Shown here piece after piece: positions 7,542-16,973 of a stretch of DNA of 64,000 bases (its first letter is position 1; each line of letters starts with the position of its first letter). The DNA lies in contig CP019797.1 in the NCBI GenBank assembly GCA_002951995.1, positions 1,782,501 through 1,846,500 on the forward strand, written 5' to 3'. Position numbers and translations under genes: made by a program. A model generated the notes under the pieces. That model had not been told where the DNA came from. It did not search any database and saw only the letters and a program-made list of their open reading frames with translations. Source of the stretch: Stenotrophomonas acidaminiphila (GTDB taxonomy: Bacteria; Pseudomonadota; Gammaproteobacteria; Xanthomonadales; Xanthomonadaceae).

Positions 7542-9716
7542 TCAGACGGTGGCCGTGGCCACCACGGCCAGGGGCGCTCGTGCTCGACTCGACACCCCCG
7601 GGTTGCCGCCATCGACGGTTGCCGACCGTGAGAGGCGGAACTGGGACACTGCCCTGGACAGTTCGGCAGCTTGTTCCTCCATCGCTCGGGCCGCGGCTGT
7701 TGCTTCCTCCACCAGCGCGGCGTTCTGTTGTGTCGCTTCGTCCATCTGGGTAATGGTCCGGTTGACCTGTTCGATCCCTGCAGATTGCTCCTGTGACGCT
7801 GCCGAGATCTCCCCCATGATGTCTGTGACCCGCTGGACCGACCCGACGATGTCATCCATCGTAGCCCCGGCGCGGCCCACCAGGTTCGAGCCATCGGCGA
7901 CCTGTTCCACCGATTCATCGATCAGTCGCTTGATCTCCTTGGCAGCGTTTGCCGAGCGCTGGGCCAAGGTGCGGACTTCCGAAGCAACCACGGCAAAACC
8001 ACGGCCCTGATCACCGGCACGCGCGGCCTCGACTGCAGCGTTCAAGGCGAGAATGTTCGTCTGGAAGGCAATTCCGTCGATTACCGAGATGATCTCCGCC
8101 ATCTTCCTTGAGCTGGCTTCGATGCCCGACATTGTCTCCACAACGCGGCTCACCACCTCGCCCCCCTGCAACGCAATCGTGGCGGCCGAACGGGCCAGCT
8201 GATTTGCCTGCTGCGCGTGCTCGGCGTTCTGCCGCACGGTCGAGGTCAGCTCCTCCATGGACGCTGCCGTTTCCTCCAGATTCGCTGCCTGCTGTTCGGT
8301 ACGACGTGAAAGATCATCATTGCCCGCGGCGATCTCCGTGGCGGCCGTATCGGTACTGTGCGCCGCCGCCTGGATCCGGGAAACGATGCTTGCCAGCTGG
8401 CCAATGGTCGCGTTCGCGTCGTCCTGCATCCTGGCGAAGACGCCTTGAAATTCGCCCTCCATCCGATTGGTGAGGTCACCCTCAGCCAGGGCACGCAGCA
8501 GCTCAGACAGTCTACCCAGGTTCTTGTCACTGACTTCCATCATGGCATTCAGGCCATCAACCATGATCCTGAAATCATGATCAAAGGCGGCTGCGTTGCC
8601 GCGTTCCGAGAAGTCGCCGGCGGCGGCCGCCCGCGCCAGCCGCTTTATCTCTTCGTTTATGGCCGACAAGCTTGCCTTTGCCGCATCCATGGCCTGGTGC
8701 AGTATCGCGCGGCTACCAGGCAGGCGGCGCGCATCGCGGCTCAGGTCTCCTTTTGCATAGGCATTGAGAACGTCGATGGCGTCCACGATGGCATCAAGAT
8801 GCTCGAACATCATGGTATTGATGCCCTGTGCCAGATCGCCGTATGTTCCAGGGAAATCCGTCGGCATCCTGTGCGCGATATCCGGGCCTGCGTGCTGAGT
8901 GATCATCAGGCCGGTCTCGCTGGAGAACCGGCGAATTTCGTCCTGCATCTGGCCCATGGCACGCAGAAGCTGGCCGGGCTCGTCCGTGGCAGAGGTCTCC
9001 ACGTCGTTCTGAAGCCGTCCTCCGGCGATTGCGTTCGCCACCTGGGTCGCGCGGGTCAGAGGACCCACCAGGCTTCGAGTGATCGCCCAGGACAGGGCCG
9101 CGCCCAAAGCCACGAAGATGCACAAGGCGGCCAACAGCACTGCCCGCGTCCTGCCGGCCGTTCTCTTGGCCTCTTCGTATGCGGCCATGGCTTTGCGGGT
9201 ATGCGCGTTGGCAGCATCCTTCAGCAGCAATTGCCATGCGGTTACCGCGGGCCTCGCCCTGGACAGCAGCATTGCCTGTGCTTCCGCATTCCGATCCGCC
9301 AGTGCGAGCGCGATAACCTCGTCATTGCGCGTGCGGGCCAAGGAACGTGCGGCGGCGATTCGCTTCAAAAGCGCCTTTCCATCCGCGTCGTTGGTCAGTT
9401 CTTCCATCTTCTTTTCGGCTTCGGAGTACTGCTTGCGACGAGCCTCAATCTCCTTGAGTGCCTGCTGGTTCTGCTGTTCACCGGTGACCATCGTGAGAAC
9501 ATCCATCGCGGCGATGATCGCTGCGTTCGCCTCTTGCATCTCTGTCGACTGCTTGATTACCGTCAAATTGCGGCCCATCACCTCATCCATCTGCTGCTGG
9601 ACATGCCTCAGTTGCCAGATGGCGAATGCACAGATTGCACTTGCGAGTACGATTAATGCAGAGAACGCCAGTGCAAGCCGCGCGCCAACCTTGAGTCGCA
9701 TGAGTACCGTTTTCAT
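7542..9716 (-). CDS. Methyl-accepting chemotaxis protein
   Basis: A 724-residue chemoreceptor. A first membrane helix (about residues 12-32) and a second (about 190-212) enclose a periplasmic helical sensor domain of the four-helix-bundle type. A HAMP linker follows ([22 protein letters not shown]), then a long extended HAMP-like region and the cytoplasmic signalling tip, whose invariant core is recognisable around residue 560-600 ([18 protein letters not shown], then [12 protein letters not shown]). The tip binds CheA/CheW. The ATG at 9716 is preceded by GGAGAAGG; an upstream in-frame start at 9773 lacks such a signal. The ligand is unknown. No pentapeptide tether for CheR is evident at the C-terminus. 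Confidence 0.9.
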   Translation of the reverse strand: MKTVLMRLKVGARLALAFSALIVLASAICAFAIWQLRHVQQQMDEVMGRNLTVIKQSTEMQEANAAIIAAMDVLTMVTGEQQNQQALKEIEARRKQYSEAEKKMEELTNDADGKALLKRIAAARSLARTRNDEVIALALADRNAEAQAMLLSRARPAVTAWQLLLKDAANAHTRKAMAAYEEAKRTAGRTRAVLLAALCIFVALGAALSWAITRSLVGPLTRATQVANAIAGGRLQNDVETSATDEPGQLLRAMGQMQDEIRRFSSETGLMITQHAGPDIAHRMPTDFPGTYGDLAQGINTMMFEHLDAIVDAIDVLNAYAKGDLSRDARRLPGSRAILHQAMDAAKASLSAINEEIKRLARAAAAGDFSERGNAAAFDHDFRIMVDGLNAMMEVSDKNLGRLSELLRALAEGDLTNRMEGEFQGVFARMQDDANATIGQLASIVSRIQAAAHSTDTAATEIAAGNDDLSRRTEQQAANLEETAASMEELTSTVRQNAEHAQQANQLARSAATIALQGGEVVSRVVETMSGIEASSRKMAEIISVIDGIAFQTNILALNAAVEAARAGDQGRGFAVVASEVRTLAQRSANAAKEIKRLIDESVEQVADGSNLVGRAGATMDDIVGSVQRVTDIMGEISAASQEQSAGIEQVNRTITQMDEATQQNAALVEEATAAARAMEEQAAELSRAVSQFRLSRSATVDGGNPGVSSRARAPLAVVATATV

Positions 9717-9832
9717 CCCGCCTTCTCCAGCAGGCCCAATGCCCGCTATCCCAGTTGTCGTCAATAACGGCAACTGGGCCGCAGCCTTGCTGATCCATTG
9801 GTCGTAGGAATTGCCCTGACATTACGAATATC

Positions 9833-9859
9833 TCAAGTTTGGCGACCTGAAGCCGCTGC
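9833..9859 (+). promoter_or_regulatory. Candidate sigma-28 promoter for the PAS-EAL gene
   Basis: TCAAGTTT at 9833-9840, 11 bases, then GCCGCTGC at 9852-9859. The -35 half and the 11-base spacing match the FliA consensus, but the -10 half is poor. This would start transcription about 60 bases before the gene at 9931. Confidence 0.4.
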
Positions 9860-9930
9860 CGAGTAAAGCCCCTCCCCCCGCCATGTTCAGTGCGACCCGG
9901 CCCCCGGGGCGCGACCGACGGAGCGACGTG

Positions 9931-11622
9931 ATGCTCGATCCCTCAAACTTTCAGCACTTCCTGGAGGCGAGCCCGCTTCCGATGTGGGTTTATGAAATTG
10001 AAACCCTGCAGTTTGTCTGGGCCAACCAGGCCGCGGTCAACCATTACGGCTACAGCCTGGCGGAGTTTCGGGGGATGACCATTCTGGACATACGCCCGGC
10101 CGAGGCCCGTCCCGAGGTCACGATGCTCGCGCGTAGTGAGGATCGGATAGGCGCGAACAAGTCGAGGCTTTGGCAGCATCTGACCAAAGACGGCACCATG
10201 CTCGACGTGCGCGTCGCCACCGTGGACCTGCTGCCATCCGGATGCGGTTTGCGCCTGGCGCTGGTAGAGGATGTGAGCTCCTTTACGTCCATGACGCATG
10301 CGCTGGAGCACATGGCGAAGCATGATGCGGCTACCGGGCTGCTCAATCCACAAGCTCTCGCTCATCTGCTTGATGGCGGACTACTCGGCGCCCGTTACGA
10401 AATTGCCGCCCTGCGTCTGCATGGGCTTACCGAAATTTCCGATCTGTTTGGCAACAGCGTCGCACTTGCTATCGCGAAAGAGGCGATCTCCTTCCTTGGG
10501 AACGGAAGGACCGGGGAGCTTTGGGGGTTTCAGCCTCCCAACTGCATCCTGGTGGCCAGTGCGCATGGTGAGGATCTGCGGGAGCTGGTTGTCAGGGCCG
10601 GTGATTTTCTGGAGAAACCGGTCCGCGCAGAGGGTGGGCAATGGCAGGTTTATCTGCGCTGTGGCCTGTCTCGCTTTCCGCATGATGGGAGGCGAGCTGA
10701 ACAGATAATTGCATGTGCTGGGCTCGCAGCGAGGTCGCGCGGCACGGAAAGCAATCCGTCCTCGCCCTCCGTATATACGGAGGCACTCGGTGAGCGCTCT
10801 CGACGGCGGAGATGGCTCGCCGTCGAGCTGCGGCGAGCGATACGGGGAGAAGAAATCGAAGTCTATTTCCAGCCGATTGTACCCGCCGTGGACAATGGCA
10901 ACGGTGGAGGCTCACGCAAGTACGAGGCATTGTCCCGCTGGAAGCTTAACGGCGAGCCGGTGCAGCCTACGGAGTTCATTCCAATCGTCGAAAGCGTAGG
11001 GCTGAGCAAGGAGCTTCTGCGCCTCATAATGAAGCGTTCCTTCGAGGTGATATCCATCCATAGGAAGCATGGTTTGGATTGCCTGGTGACCATCAACGTA
11101 CCGGCGATCGCCTCGGTCCTGGCAGATCTGCCGAGTGAGTTATTGGAAATCAGTGAGCTGCATGGCCTCCGACCAGATTGTATTGGCATCGAAGTCACCG
11201 AATCCGCGCTGATTGACGACGCCGCCCATTGGCGGAAGAGCTTCGCAGTTCTCCGCTACATGGGTGTCCACGTAGCCATCGATGACTTCGGTACAGGCTT
11301 CAATTCGCTCTCGTACCTGGACCTTCTGCCGGCTGACGTAATCAAGCTCGATCGCACATTCATTGGCCAGATTTCCCTGAATGACCGCCAGGCACTGATA
11401 TGCGCCTCGATCATTCGGCTTGCCCACGGCCTTGGACTGAAGGTGGTTGCTGAGGGGGTGGAAAATGACGAGCAGCGTAAATGGCTGTTGAAGCATGGGT
11501 GTGATGAGTTTCAGGGCTACCTCATCGGCCGTCCCATGACGTTTGCCCAGGTTCTCGACTCCTTGTTGGCGGATGCCGGGCATGAAGGGGAACTCACCAA
11601 CGATGCTGCATGGCATCCTTAG
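9931..11622 (+). CDS. PAS - degenerate GGDEF - EAL c-di-GMP phosphodiesterase
   Basis: A 563-residue cytoplasmic signalling protein. An N-terminal PAS domain covers about residues 5-125 (FQHFLEASPLPMWVYEIETL near residue 6). The middle third has the outline of a GGDEF domain but no recognisable GGDEF signature. The last third is an EAL domain with the signature in KYEALSRW, the metal-binding IDDFGTG, KLDR, VAEGVE and QGY motifs all intact. It is therefore expected to hydrolyse c-di-GMP. It lies divergently from the chemoreceptor, consistent with motility control. The ATG at 9931 follows a weak CGGAG. A GTG at 9928 is an alternative start. Confidence 0.85.
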   Translation: MLDPSNFQHFLEASPLPMWVYEIETLQFVWANQAAVNHYGYSLAEFRGMTILDIRPAEARPEVTMLARSEDRIGANKSRLWQHLTKDGTMLDVRVATVDLLPSGCGLRLALVEDVSSFTSMTHALEHMAKHDAATGLLNPQALAHLLDGGLLGARYEIAALRLHGLTEISDLFGNSVALAIAKEAISFLGNGRTGELWGFQPPNCILVASAHGEDLRELVVRAGDFLEKPVRAEGGQWQVYLRCGLSRFPHDGRRAEQIIACAGLAARSRGTESNPSSPSVYTEALGERSRRRRWLAVELRRAIRGEEIEVYFQPIVPAVDNGNGGGSRKYEALSRWKLNGEPVQPTEFIPIVESVGLSKELLRLIMKRSFEVISIHRKHGLDCLVTINVPAIASVLADLPSELLEISELHGLRPDCIGIEVTESALIDDAAHWRKSFAVLRYMGVHVAIDDFGTGFNSLSYLDLLPADVIKLDRTFIGQISLNDRQALICASIIRLAHGLGLKVVAEGVENDEQRKWLLKHGCDEFQGYLIGRPMTFAQVLDSLLADAGHEGELTNDAAWHP

Positions 11623-12207
11623 ATTCAGCTTCGTGCTACATGGACGTGGAAATCCACTATGCCGAGGGTGGTGATTTCAGATCTTGCAGTCGGCATGGCA
11701 CCGGCGATGAGGGTTGTCGTCCGCATGTCGCTCATCGAATCCAGTCATGCCGGTCATGTTGCCATGAGCGTGATTCCCGGGCGGCTTTCCGTTTCGGGCT
11801 TCCGGGGAGGCTTCCCGGTTGATGCAGGCGCGGCGTGCTCTCTCACCGAAGTTCCCCACCCGATAACCTGCACGTCTTTGGGCTGGCTTGGGGCAGACCA
11901 CGTAAGCGTCGCCACGGATATCGGGACAGACGCCCATAGAGTTCAGGCAATGTCTCCAGAGGCAGGGCCGGGCGGTCGTCATCGATCTGAGTAGCGTACC
12001 AACCGGCGACATCGGGCGGTCGTGGCTGACCGTACCAGTATTTTTCCGGCTTGGGGCTTCTGAGGCTGGTCGGCCACGTCCAGGATACTGGCGCATGGCA
12101 AACAGGGGCAATTGCTCTGCCTAAACTTCCTCCGGCTCGCCGGGACAATTCACCGGAGGGCCCGACTGCGTCCATGAGGGACGCGGGGGTAGCCGGGGAG
12201 TGTGGTC
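11623..12207. other. Gene-poor stretch before the decayed accessory zone
   Basis: About 585 bases with lower GC than the neighbours and no frame with recognisable family features. A minus-strand frame at 11843-12175 has an evenly mixed composition (for instance KYWYGQPRPPDVAGWY) that could be a remnant of a real gene, but the frame breaks and I cannot place it. Confidence 0.35.
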
Positions 12208-12558
12208 ATGTCGGCAGTGTTCACGGGTAACGGTCTGGGTCTGTTCAACACCTCGCTGAGCCAGTTGGGGTATGGGCTCGGTGGTGGTGCCGGGGTGGGG
12301 CAGGGGCGAGACAGCCAGTACGTGAATGCGGCCACCGGCAACCTGGTTTGGCAAAGCAGCGACGAGCATCTGGTGTTCCGCGGGCTTGGCGTGAACCTGA
12401 CGCGGACATACAACAGCCTGGGACTGTTGTCCGAGGTCGGGGCCGATGGCTGGGTGACCGGCTTCGAGCGGCGGGTGGCGTTGCAGGGTGGTGTGTTCAA
12501 CGCGGCTGGCAGCGTGATGCGGCGGTATTCCGGTGATGGCTCCTACCAGGACTTTCCG
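12208..12558 (+). pseudogene. N-terminal remnant of a large Rhs/YD-repeat-like surface protein
   Basis: About 115 residues resemble the start of very large repeat-containing exoproteins of xanthomonads: glycine-rich leader, then SQYVNAATGNLVWQSSDEHL, LNLTRTYNSLG-like and WVTGFERRV motifs. After about SGDGSYQDF (near 12556) the sequence becomes unrelated and the frame ends by 12687. The full proteins run to well over a thousand residues, so this is a 5' stub left after deletion. Family assignment is from memory of motif style, not a search. Confidence 0.5.
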
Positions 12559-12575
12559 CTCTATGGGCGGACGCG

Positions 12576-12710
12576 ATGGACAGCAACCATCGAGTACCGC
12601 TGGAACCATTGGAATCCATGCGCGATGGCGACAATGATGAGCTTGTTGCCTTCGTCGTTAGTGTCGTCGGACTGGGCTTGGGCCTGATGCTGGATGGGCA
12701 GTGCGCTTAA
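12576..12710 (+). CDS. Small ORF with one hydrophobic segment (uncertain)
   Basis: A 44-codon frame starting with ATG at 12576. An acidic patch (RDGDNDE) precedes one hydrophobic helix (LVAFVVSVVGLGLGLML) and a short tail. It lies exactly where homology to the Rhs-like stub stops. It may be a genuine membrane miniprotein, part of the decayed Rhs locus, or chance. Confidence 0.25.
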   Translation: MDSNHRVPLEPLESMRDGDNDELVAFVVSVVGLGLGLMLDGQCA

Positions 12711-13019
12711 CTTCAATGCTGAGATGCGATTCATGGAGCTGGAGTTCACTATTGCACGAGTCACTTCTCGACATCCCGGTGCGCCGTCGCGAGATGCTGA
12801 TCGACCACTACATCCATCAGAAACAGTTTCAGGATATTGCGAGGGAGATGGGGGCAACCAAGGGCAGTGTATCTCAGCTGCATAAGTAGGGAATTACTGC
12901 ACTCAGAGATTGCCTGCGGAGGCGAAATATGGAAAGGAGCAACTTCTTCTGAGTTCCTGTCTGCATCGGGCCTGGGGCTGTGGTCAATAACTGCCTGGTT
13001 GGAGGTTTTTCGAGGGTAG
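12701..13019 (+). pseudogene. Remnant of a sigma-70 family factor (region 4)
   Basis: Codons near 12755-12888 encode a segment typical of sigma region 4: RRREMLIDHYIHQ, then the helix-turn-helix FQDIAREMGATKGSVSQLHK. A stop follows at once. Read with a one-base shift, the next frame continues as ELLHSEIACGGEIWKG, which looks like the rest of a FliA/region-4 type C-terminus. Regions 1-3 are absent upstream. I read this as a decayed sigma gene with a deletion and a frameshift, inside the same relic zone as the Rhs stub. Confidence 0.5.
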
Positions 13020-13188
13020 GGAGGGACTCATTCCGGCTCGGAAATGACATCCGCACCTCATCCACCTTGATAATCTGGCGGGGGCTCGGACAGTGCGTCA
13101 CGGTACGCTCGTGCTTTGGGATAAAAGCAGGCCCCAACTGCGCTTTCCATCGGGCCTCACGCCCTGTTGACGGAGTCCAAGCCACACC

Positions 13189-14889
13189 ATGAAAGCAAAG
13201 AACATCCGCATTTTCCTGACCGTGCTGTGGTCGATCCTGCCGGCGATGGCCTGGGCCGCCAGGCCGCAGGCGTCCGCCGATATCGCGGAGCTCAGCCGAT
13301 GGCTGGCGCAGCGCCAGCGGGACAGCGGCGTGGTGGGTGTGTCGGCCGCGTTGGTCGTGGATGGAAAGATCGTGTGGAAACAGGGCTTCGGCTATGCGGA
13401 CAAGAACGCTGGCATTGCCATGACCCCGGGCACCCAGGTCGGTATCGGCTCGGTGACCAAGACCTTCACCGCGTTGGCGGCCATGCAGCTGCAGGAGCAG
13501 GGCGTGGTCGATATCGACCAGCCGTTGTCCCGCTACCTGCCCGAGTTCCGTATCCGCACCCATGGCGAAGACCGCAACCAGGTGACGCTCAGGCGCCTGA
13601 TCACCCACAGTTCCGGCGTGCCGACCGATGTTTTCCGCGACATGCGGAGCGATCAGGCCCGCTATACCGATGTGGTGACGCTGCTCAACCGGACCGCATT
13701 GGCGCATGCGCCCGGCACCGTGGGCCTGTATTCGAACGCTGGCTACAACCTGTTGGGGCACGCGCTGGTCAAGGCCAGCGGGATTGATTACCCGGACTAC
13801 CTGAAACAGCGGATCTTCATGCCATTGGGCATGAACAACACCGGTTTCGCAGACGACCCGCATGCGGCCGGCCGCAGCAAGGCCTACGGGCCGGACGGTG
13901 CCGAGGCGGCGGCCTTCGAACTGCGCGACATCGCCTCCGGCGGCATCTATTCCACGGCGGAAGACCTGGCCGCCTATGCGGCGGCCTTGATGGCCGCGTA
14001 TGGCGGCGAGCGCTCTCCTCTGGCCAGGGAAGCCACGGTCCGGTCGATGTTCACCCAGCGCAGCGACATTCCGATCGACACCAACAAGAAGGGACTGGGG
14101 TGGTTCCTGTTCCGCAACGACAGCGGCTTCGCCGCCTACCATGCCGGCAGCACGTTCTATTCCAATGCCGCAGTGCTGTTGATCCCGGAACAGCGGACGG
14201 CCGCGGTCATCCTGGCCAACACGGTGGGGAGCGATGCGATCTGCGAGCAGTTCGCTTTCCGCTGGCTGGAGGCACATGGCCTTTCGGTGAAGGATATCGT
14301 CCCGCTACCCGCGCCGCTGCCCATATCTTCCAGCGTTTCGCGTTCACGGCATGCGGGCTACTACGTGCAGAAGAACGGCTACGCGAAATTGGACGAAACC
14401 GAGACAGGCCTGTCCATCCGGCGCGACGCGGAAACCCACCGGGCGATCGAGACATCCCCTGGCGTGTTCACCGTGCAGGGTGCCGGCGAGGCGGACGGCG
14501 ATCTCTACTACTTCCGTGATATCGGGCCGTACCACGTGCTGTTCTGGCGCCGGGGGCAGGGCGAGCGCCAGCTGGGCTACCGCATCGCGGACGACGCGCC
14601 CGGCACCCTGTGGAAGCAGCGGCTGGGCCGCTACCGGCCGGTCGGGTACACGATGCCGGGGTTCGAGAAGATCGCCGAGGCCGAGGTACGCCTGCAGGAC
14701 GATGGCCTGCCGGTGCTGAAGGTCAGCTACAACACGGGCACGTTCACCTATCCATTGGTGCCGGTCGCCGCGGACGAGGCCCGGACCGGCGGGCTGGGCC
14801 CGAGCATGACGGGTGATGCGGTGTCGTTCGGTACGGATGCGGGAGGTAAGGTGATGACTTACCTGGGATTGACCTTTCGGAAGCAGTGA
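13189..14889 (+). CDS. Serine hydrolase of the class C beta-lactamase / penicillin-binding fold
   Basis: A 566-residue protein with a signal peptide (cleavage likely after AMAWA near residue 24). A beta-lactamase-related catalytic domain spans about residues 35-370. The nucleophile motif SxxK is SVTK near residue 88 and the YxN motif is YSN near residue 183. A third box HAG (in YHAGSTF) is near residue 322. The last ~180 residues form an extra C-terminal domain seen in many such exported hydrolases. Likely activities are peptidase/esterase or D-amino-acid-peptide hydrolysis in the periplasm. True beta-lactamase activity is not implied. It stands alone inside a relic-rich zone, so acquisition by transfer is possible. 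Confidence 0.85.
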   Translation: MKAKNIRIFLTVLWSILPAMAWAARPQASADIAELSRWLAQRQRDSGVVGVSAALVVDGKIVWKQGFGYADKNAGIAMTPGTQVGIGSVTKTFTALAAMQLQEQGVVDIDQPLSRYLPEFRIRTHGEDRNQVTLRRLITHSSGVPTDVFRDMRSDQARYTDVVTLLNRTALAHAPGTVGLYSNAGYNLLGHALVKASGIDYPDYLKQRIFMPLGMNNTGFADDPHAAGRSKAYGPDGAEAAAFELRDIASGGIYSTAEDLAAYAAALMAAYGGERSPLAREATVRSMFTQRSDIPIDTNKKGLGWFLFRNDSGFAAYHAGSTFYSNAAVLLIPEQRTAAVILANTVGSDAICEQFAFRWLEAHGLSVKDIVPLPAPLPISSSVSRSRHAGYYVQKNGYAKLDETETGLSIRRDAETHRAIETSPGVFTVQGAGEADGDLYYFRDIGPYHVLFWRRGQGERQLGYRIADDAPGTLWKQRLGRYRPVGYTMPGFEKIAEAEVRLQDDGLPVLKVSYNTGTFTYPLVPVAADEARTGGLGPSMTGDAVSFGTDAGGKVMTYLGLTFRKQ

Positions 14890-15225
14890 TACGTGGGCTG
14901 GAGCTATCAGGACTCCCTGCGCAGAGCTCGCCTTTGTCGGATAGCCCTGGTAGACGGCCACGTCTGCAGTCAAGATCGCCAGCAAGAACCGGCGGGCTTA
15001 CCGTTCTCTCGATGCACACCGGGACGAACTCAGCATCCAGATGACCTGTCGTCTGCCCGGGTGGCTCCCACCGATTACCCCAGTGCTGTGGCTGACAGAG
15101 TCGTAAGGAGCGCCCCTGTTGGTGAGCCCGCTTCCGGCCATCGCACGCACTAGAGGCGATGCGGGAGAGATGGCGAGCTTCTGAATTGACGCCACCATTT
15201 TGCGCTCATGTTTAAGGGAGAGGCG
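14890..15225. other. Intergenic region, no supported gene
   Basis: About 335 bases with open but unconvincing frames on both strands (for example minus 14998-15375). A purine-rich AAGGGAGAGG patch just before 15226 is a good ribosome-binding sequence for the lipoprotein that follows. Confidence 0.4.
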
Positions 15226-15827
15226 ATGCGTACTAGCCAAGCTGTCTATTGGTTCATGTGCTTCCTGGTCTTTGCGGGTGCGTTGACTCTGGTTGGATGC
15301 GACAGGGCAAGCTGAAATGGTCGGAAGAGGTTCGGCTTGTGGATGGGCGAATGATTGTGGTTGCTCGGACTGCACAAGGGAGGACGTACTCGGAGCTTGG
15401 TGGTACCGGAGGTTGGAGGGATCCCGTGGAGATGTCGATTGCGATCACCAAAGCGCCGGGCGATATCAAACTGCCACCCGAATGGCGGGACACCTACGTG
15501 CCGGTGCTTCTTGATTACGACGAATCCGACAAATCATGGTCAATAGTGACGACCTTCTATTACTGCGAGACGTGGCATGCACTCGGAAGGCCGATACTCC
15601 CCTACATTGAGTACCGATCAGTAAACGGTGCCCCTTGGCAACGTGTGCCGCTTGAGGAAAGGCTTATTGATAGGAAGGCAAACATGTTGACGGGGCCTAG
15701 TACGGACGGAGAGCCAAGCTTCGTGACAGTTGAAGAGAAAGAAAGGATTCAGCTTCGCGCTGGATCTAAATATCAGCGAATTCTCCGTAGATGGGGTGGC
15801 GAGGAAGGAAATGGGTGCAGTTTCTAA
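15226..15827 (+). pseudogene. Lipoprotein of unknown function, interrupted by a one-base loss
   Basis: Starting at ATG 15226 (after a strong AAGGGAGAGG site) the frame gives a lipoprotein signal peptide ending in the lipobox LTLVGC, then stops. One frame over, an uninterrupted ~175-residue body begins at once with KLKWSEEVRL and runs to 15827. Adding one G to the GGG run at 15305-15307 fuses the two into a single 200-residue lipoprotein, anchored by the cysteine at residue 25. The body has no motif I recognise. Either a real frameshift mutation or a missed base in the sequence explains it. Confidence 0.6.
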
Positions 15828-16053
15828 ACTGCTCAACAACATCTGCGTCGGTTTCCCAGCGTCTCCGTCGGGATCGCCCAAGATTCTCTGCGGTGAACAC
15901 CTGAATCTCTTCGTCCTTGGGTGGACGCTGCGGCAAGCAAGAGACGATCCAGAGCCAGATCCACCTAAGCCGACGGAGGGCCAGAAGCGGGGCTTGGGGG
16001 AACAGGGCTGCGGCCACGCCCAGCACGATCAGGAGTGGTCCTGTATTTCGCAT
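15766..16053 (-). CDS. Possible small membrane protein whose start codon lies inside dif
   Basis: A 95-codon minus-strand frame beginning with the ATG formed by the XerC arm of dif. It encodes MRNTGPLLIVLGVAAALF, a second hydrophobic stretch (WIWLWIVSCL) and a basic/acidic tail. Composition is protein-like, and it overlaps the lipoprotein end by 62 bases. No ribosome-binding site is visible because the upstream bases are dif and then phage. In an uninfected chromosome the upstream region would differ. Confidence 0.35.
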   Translation of the reverse strand: MRNTGPLLIVLGVAAALFPQAPLLALRRLRWIWLWIVSCLPQRPPKDEEIQVFTAENLGRSRRRRWETDADVVEQFRNCTHFLPRHPIYGEFADI

Positions 16054-16072
16054 AATGTATATTATGTTAAAT
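16045..16072 (+). other. dif: dif site / attL (XerCD recombination site)
   Basis: The XerC arm ATTTCGCATAA (16045-16055), the central hexamer TGTATA (16056-16061) and the XerD arm TTATGTTAAAT (16062-16072) match the proteobacterial dif consensus. The last two parts equal those of E. coli dif. This marks the replication terminus, where XerC/XerD with FtsK resolve chromosome dimers. It is also the left boundary of the inovirus prophage. Confidence 0.9.
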
Positions 16073-16154
16073 GCGAACAGGTCGCATCGGGTCCGCCGGC
16101 TCTTACGGTCGGCACCCATCCTGCCACGGCAATTGATGGCATGGAGCGTGTGAC

Positions 16155-16529
16155 GTGAAGGACAGAAAGCTAACCGGCCACTGGGCCGGTTTCGCGTTTA
16201 AGAGCGGCCGTTTGGTCACTCCCGAGGGCCGCGAACTGGAGCCCCAAGACCTCGCGTGGTTGGGCCTAACGGCCACAATTGCGCAGGAATGGCGCACGAT
16301 GATGGCCGAGGCAAGCATCGAACGTGGGGCGCCATGGCAGGCAATCGTGGCCCGGAGGCACCGTAAGAACGGCAAGCCCGCCCAGGTGGTCTATCTGCGC
16401 GACGAACTCAGGCTGGCGAGGGCCAAGAGGGAGAAAAAGCGGGCTTTGCATGAGGCGGTAGCGCTGGATTGCCGGGAGGACGCCGGTAGGCCGATCACAC
16501 CGGGGCAGAAGCGCCGCCAGCGCGGGTGA
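16155..16529 (+). CDS. Phage protein of unknown function (DUF3653-like)
   Basis: A 124-residue basic protein starting with GTG at 16155. The N-terminus has a compact motif, HWAGFAFKSGRLVTPEGREL, followed by LAWLGLTATIAQEWR, which resembles the small DUF3653-type phage proteins of xanthomonads. The C-terminal half is a charged helix rich in Arg/Lys/Glu (RLARAKREKKR). It is a likely DNA-binding or regulatory factor, but the function is unknown. In the circular phage its start would lie two bases after the stop of the HTH regulator now at the other end of the prophage, so the two probably form one operon. Confidence 0.6.
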   Translation: MKDRKLTGHWAGFAFKSGRLVTPEGRELEPQDLAWLGLTATIAQEWRTMMAEASIERGAPWQAIVARRHRKNGKPAQVVYLRDELRLARAKREKKRALHEAVALDCREDAGRPITPGQKRRQRG

Positions 16530-16554
16530 ATCGTTATCCGTAGGGGCTACGCCC

Positions 16555-16884
16555 CTACACCCCTGCCCCTGCATTGCGAGCCGCATAGAGAGCGTCCTCG
16601 CCGATCTTGCCGGCGGAATGGTGCCGCCGCACAAGCTCTTCGATGTACATATCACGCACGTCCGGTTCGCCATCGCGGATATTGCGCCGTACGGCATCAA
16701 TCAGCGCCGCATCGCTGACCTCATGAAGCGTAGACAGCAGGAGCCCGAGGGCGCGCCGTCGCCGGTACAGTCGGGCCCGGACAGCGGCGGACATGGGTTT
16801 GCTCCCACTGCATGGGCGGCCACGCTTCCGCGCAGGCAACGGCAACTCCATTTCGACAGTGCCCGGGTCATTTGCGTCGCGCAT
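16555..16884 (-). CDS. Small basic phage protein, putative DNA-binding regulator
   Basis: A 109-residue protein with an AT-hook-like ARKRGRPCSG segment near residue 19, followed by a very basic helix (VRARLYRRRRALG) and an acidic helical C-terminus. Composition suggests a nucleic-acid-binding regulator. I know no named family. The ATG at 16884 overlaps a copy of the 14-bp phage palindrome (16875-16888), and two more copies lie 30-85 bases upstream. The gene is therefore probably controlled through, and may itself bind, these sites. Confidence 0.55.
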   Translation of the reverse strand: MRDANDPGTVEMELPLPARKRGRPCSGSKPMSAAVRARLYRRRRALGLLLSTLHEVSDAALIDAVRRNIRDGEPDVRDMYIEELVRRHHSAGKIGEDALYAARNAGAGV

Positions 16885-16970
16885 CACGATATTCCTGTAC
16901 TTGACGACTCGAAAATATCGTGACGCATCACGTATATCAAATGATCGCTGGTTATATGTGATGCGTCACG
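16875..16970 (-). promoter_or_regulatory. Three copies of a 14-bp palindromic operator
   Basis: Sites at 16875-16888 (12/14 match), 16919-16932 (exact CGTGACGCATCACG) and 16957-16970 (13/14, opposite strand). The last two are also the arms of an 18-bp inverted repeat with a 16-base spacer (16919-16936 / 16953-16970). They lie over and just upstream of the start of the gene at 16884, the position expected for a repressor or activator. Confidence 0.65.
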
Positions 16971-16973
16971 TAT

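Noticed and set aside
11843..12175. Minus-strand 110-codon frame with protein-like stretches
   Set aside because: Frame is not continuous with any recognisable family and lacks a start signal; kept only as a note in the intergenic entry.
14998..15375. Minus-strand 125-codon frame overlapping the lipoprotein start
   Set aside because: It overlaps a gene with a clear lipoprotein signal and ribosome-binding site, and has no recognised motif.
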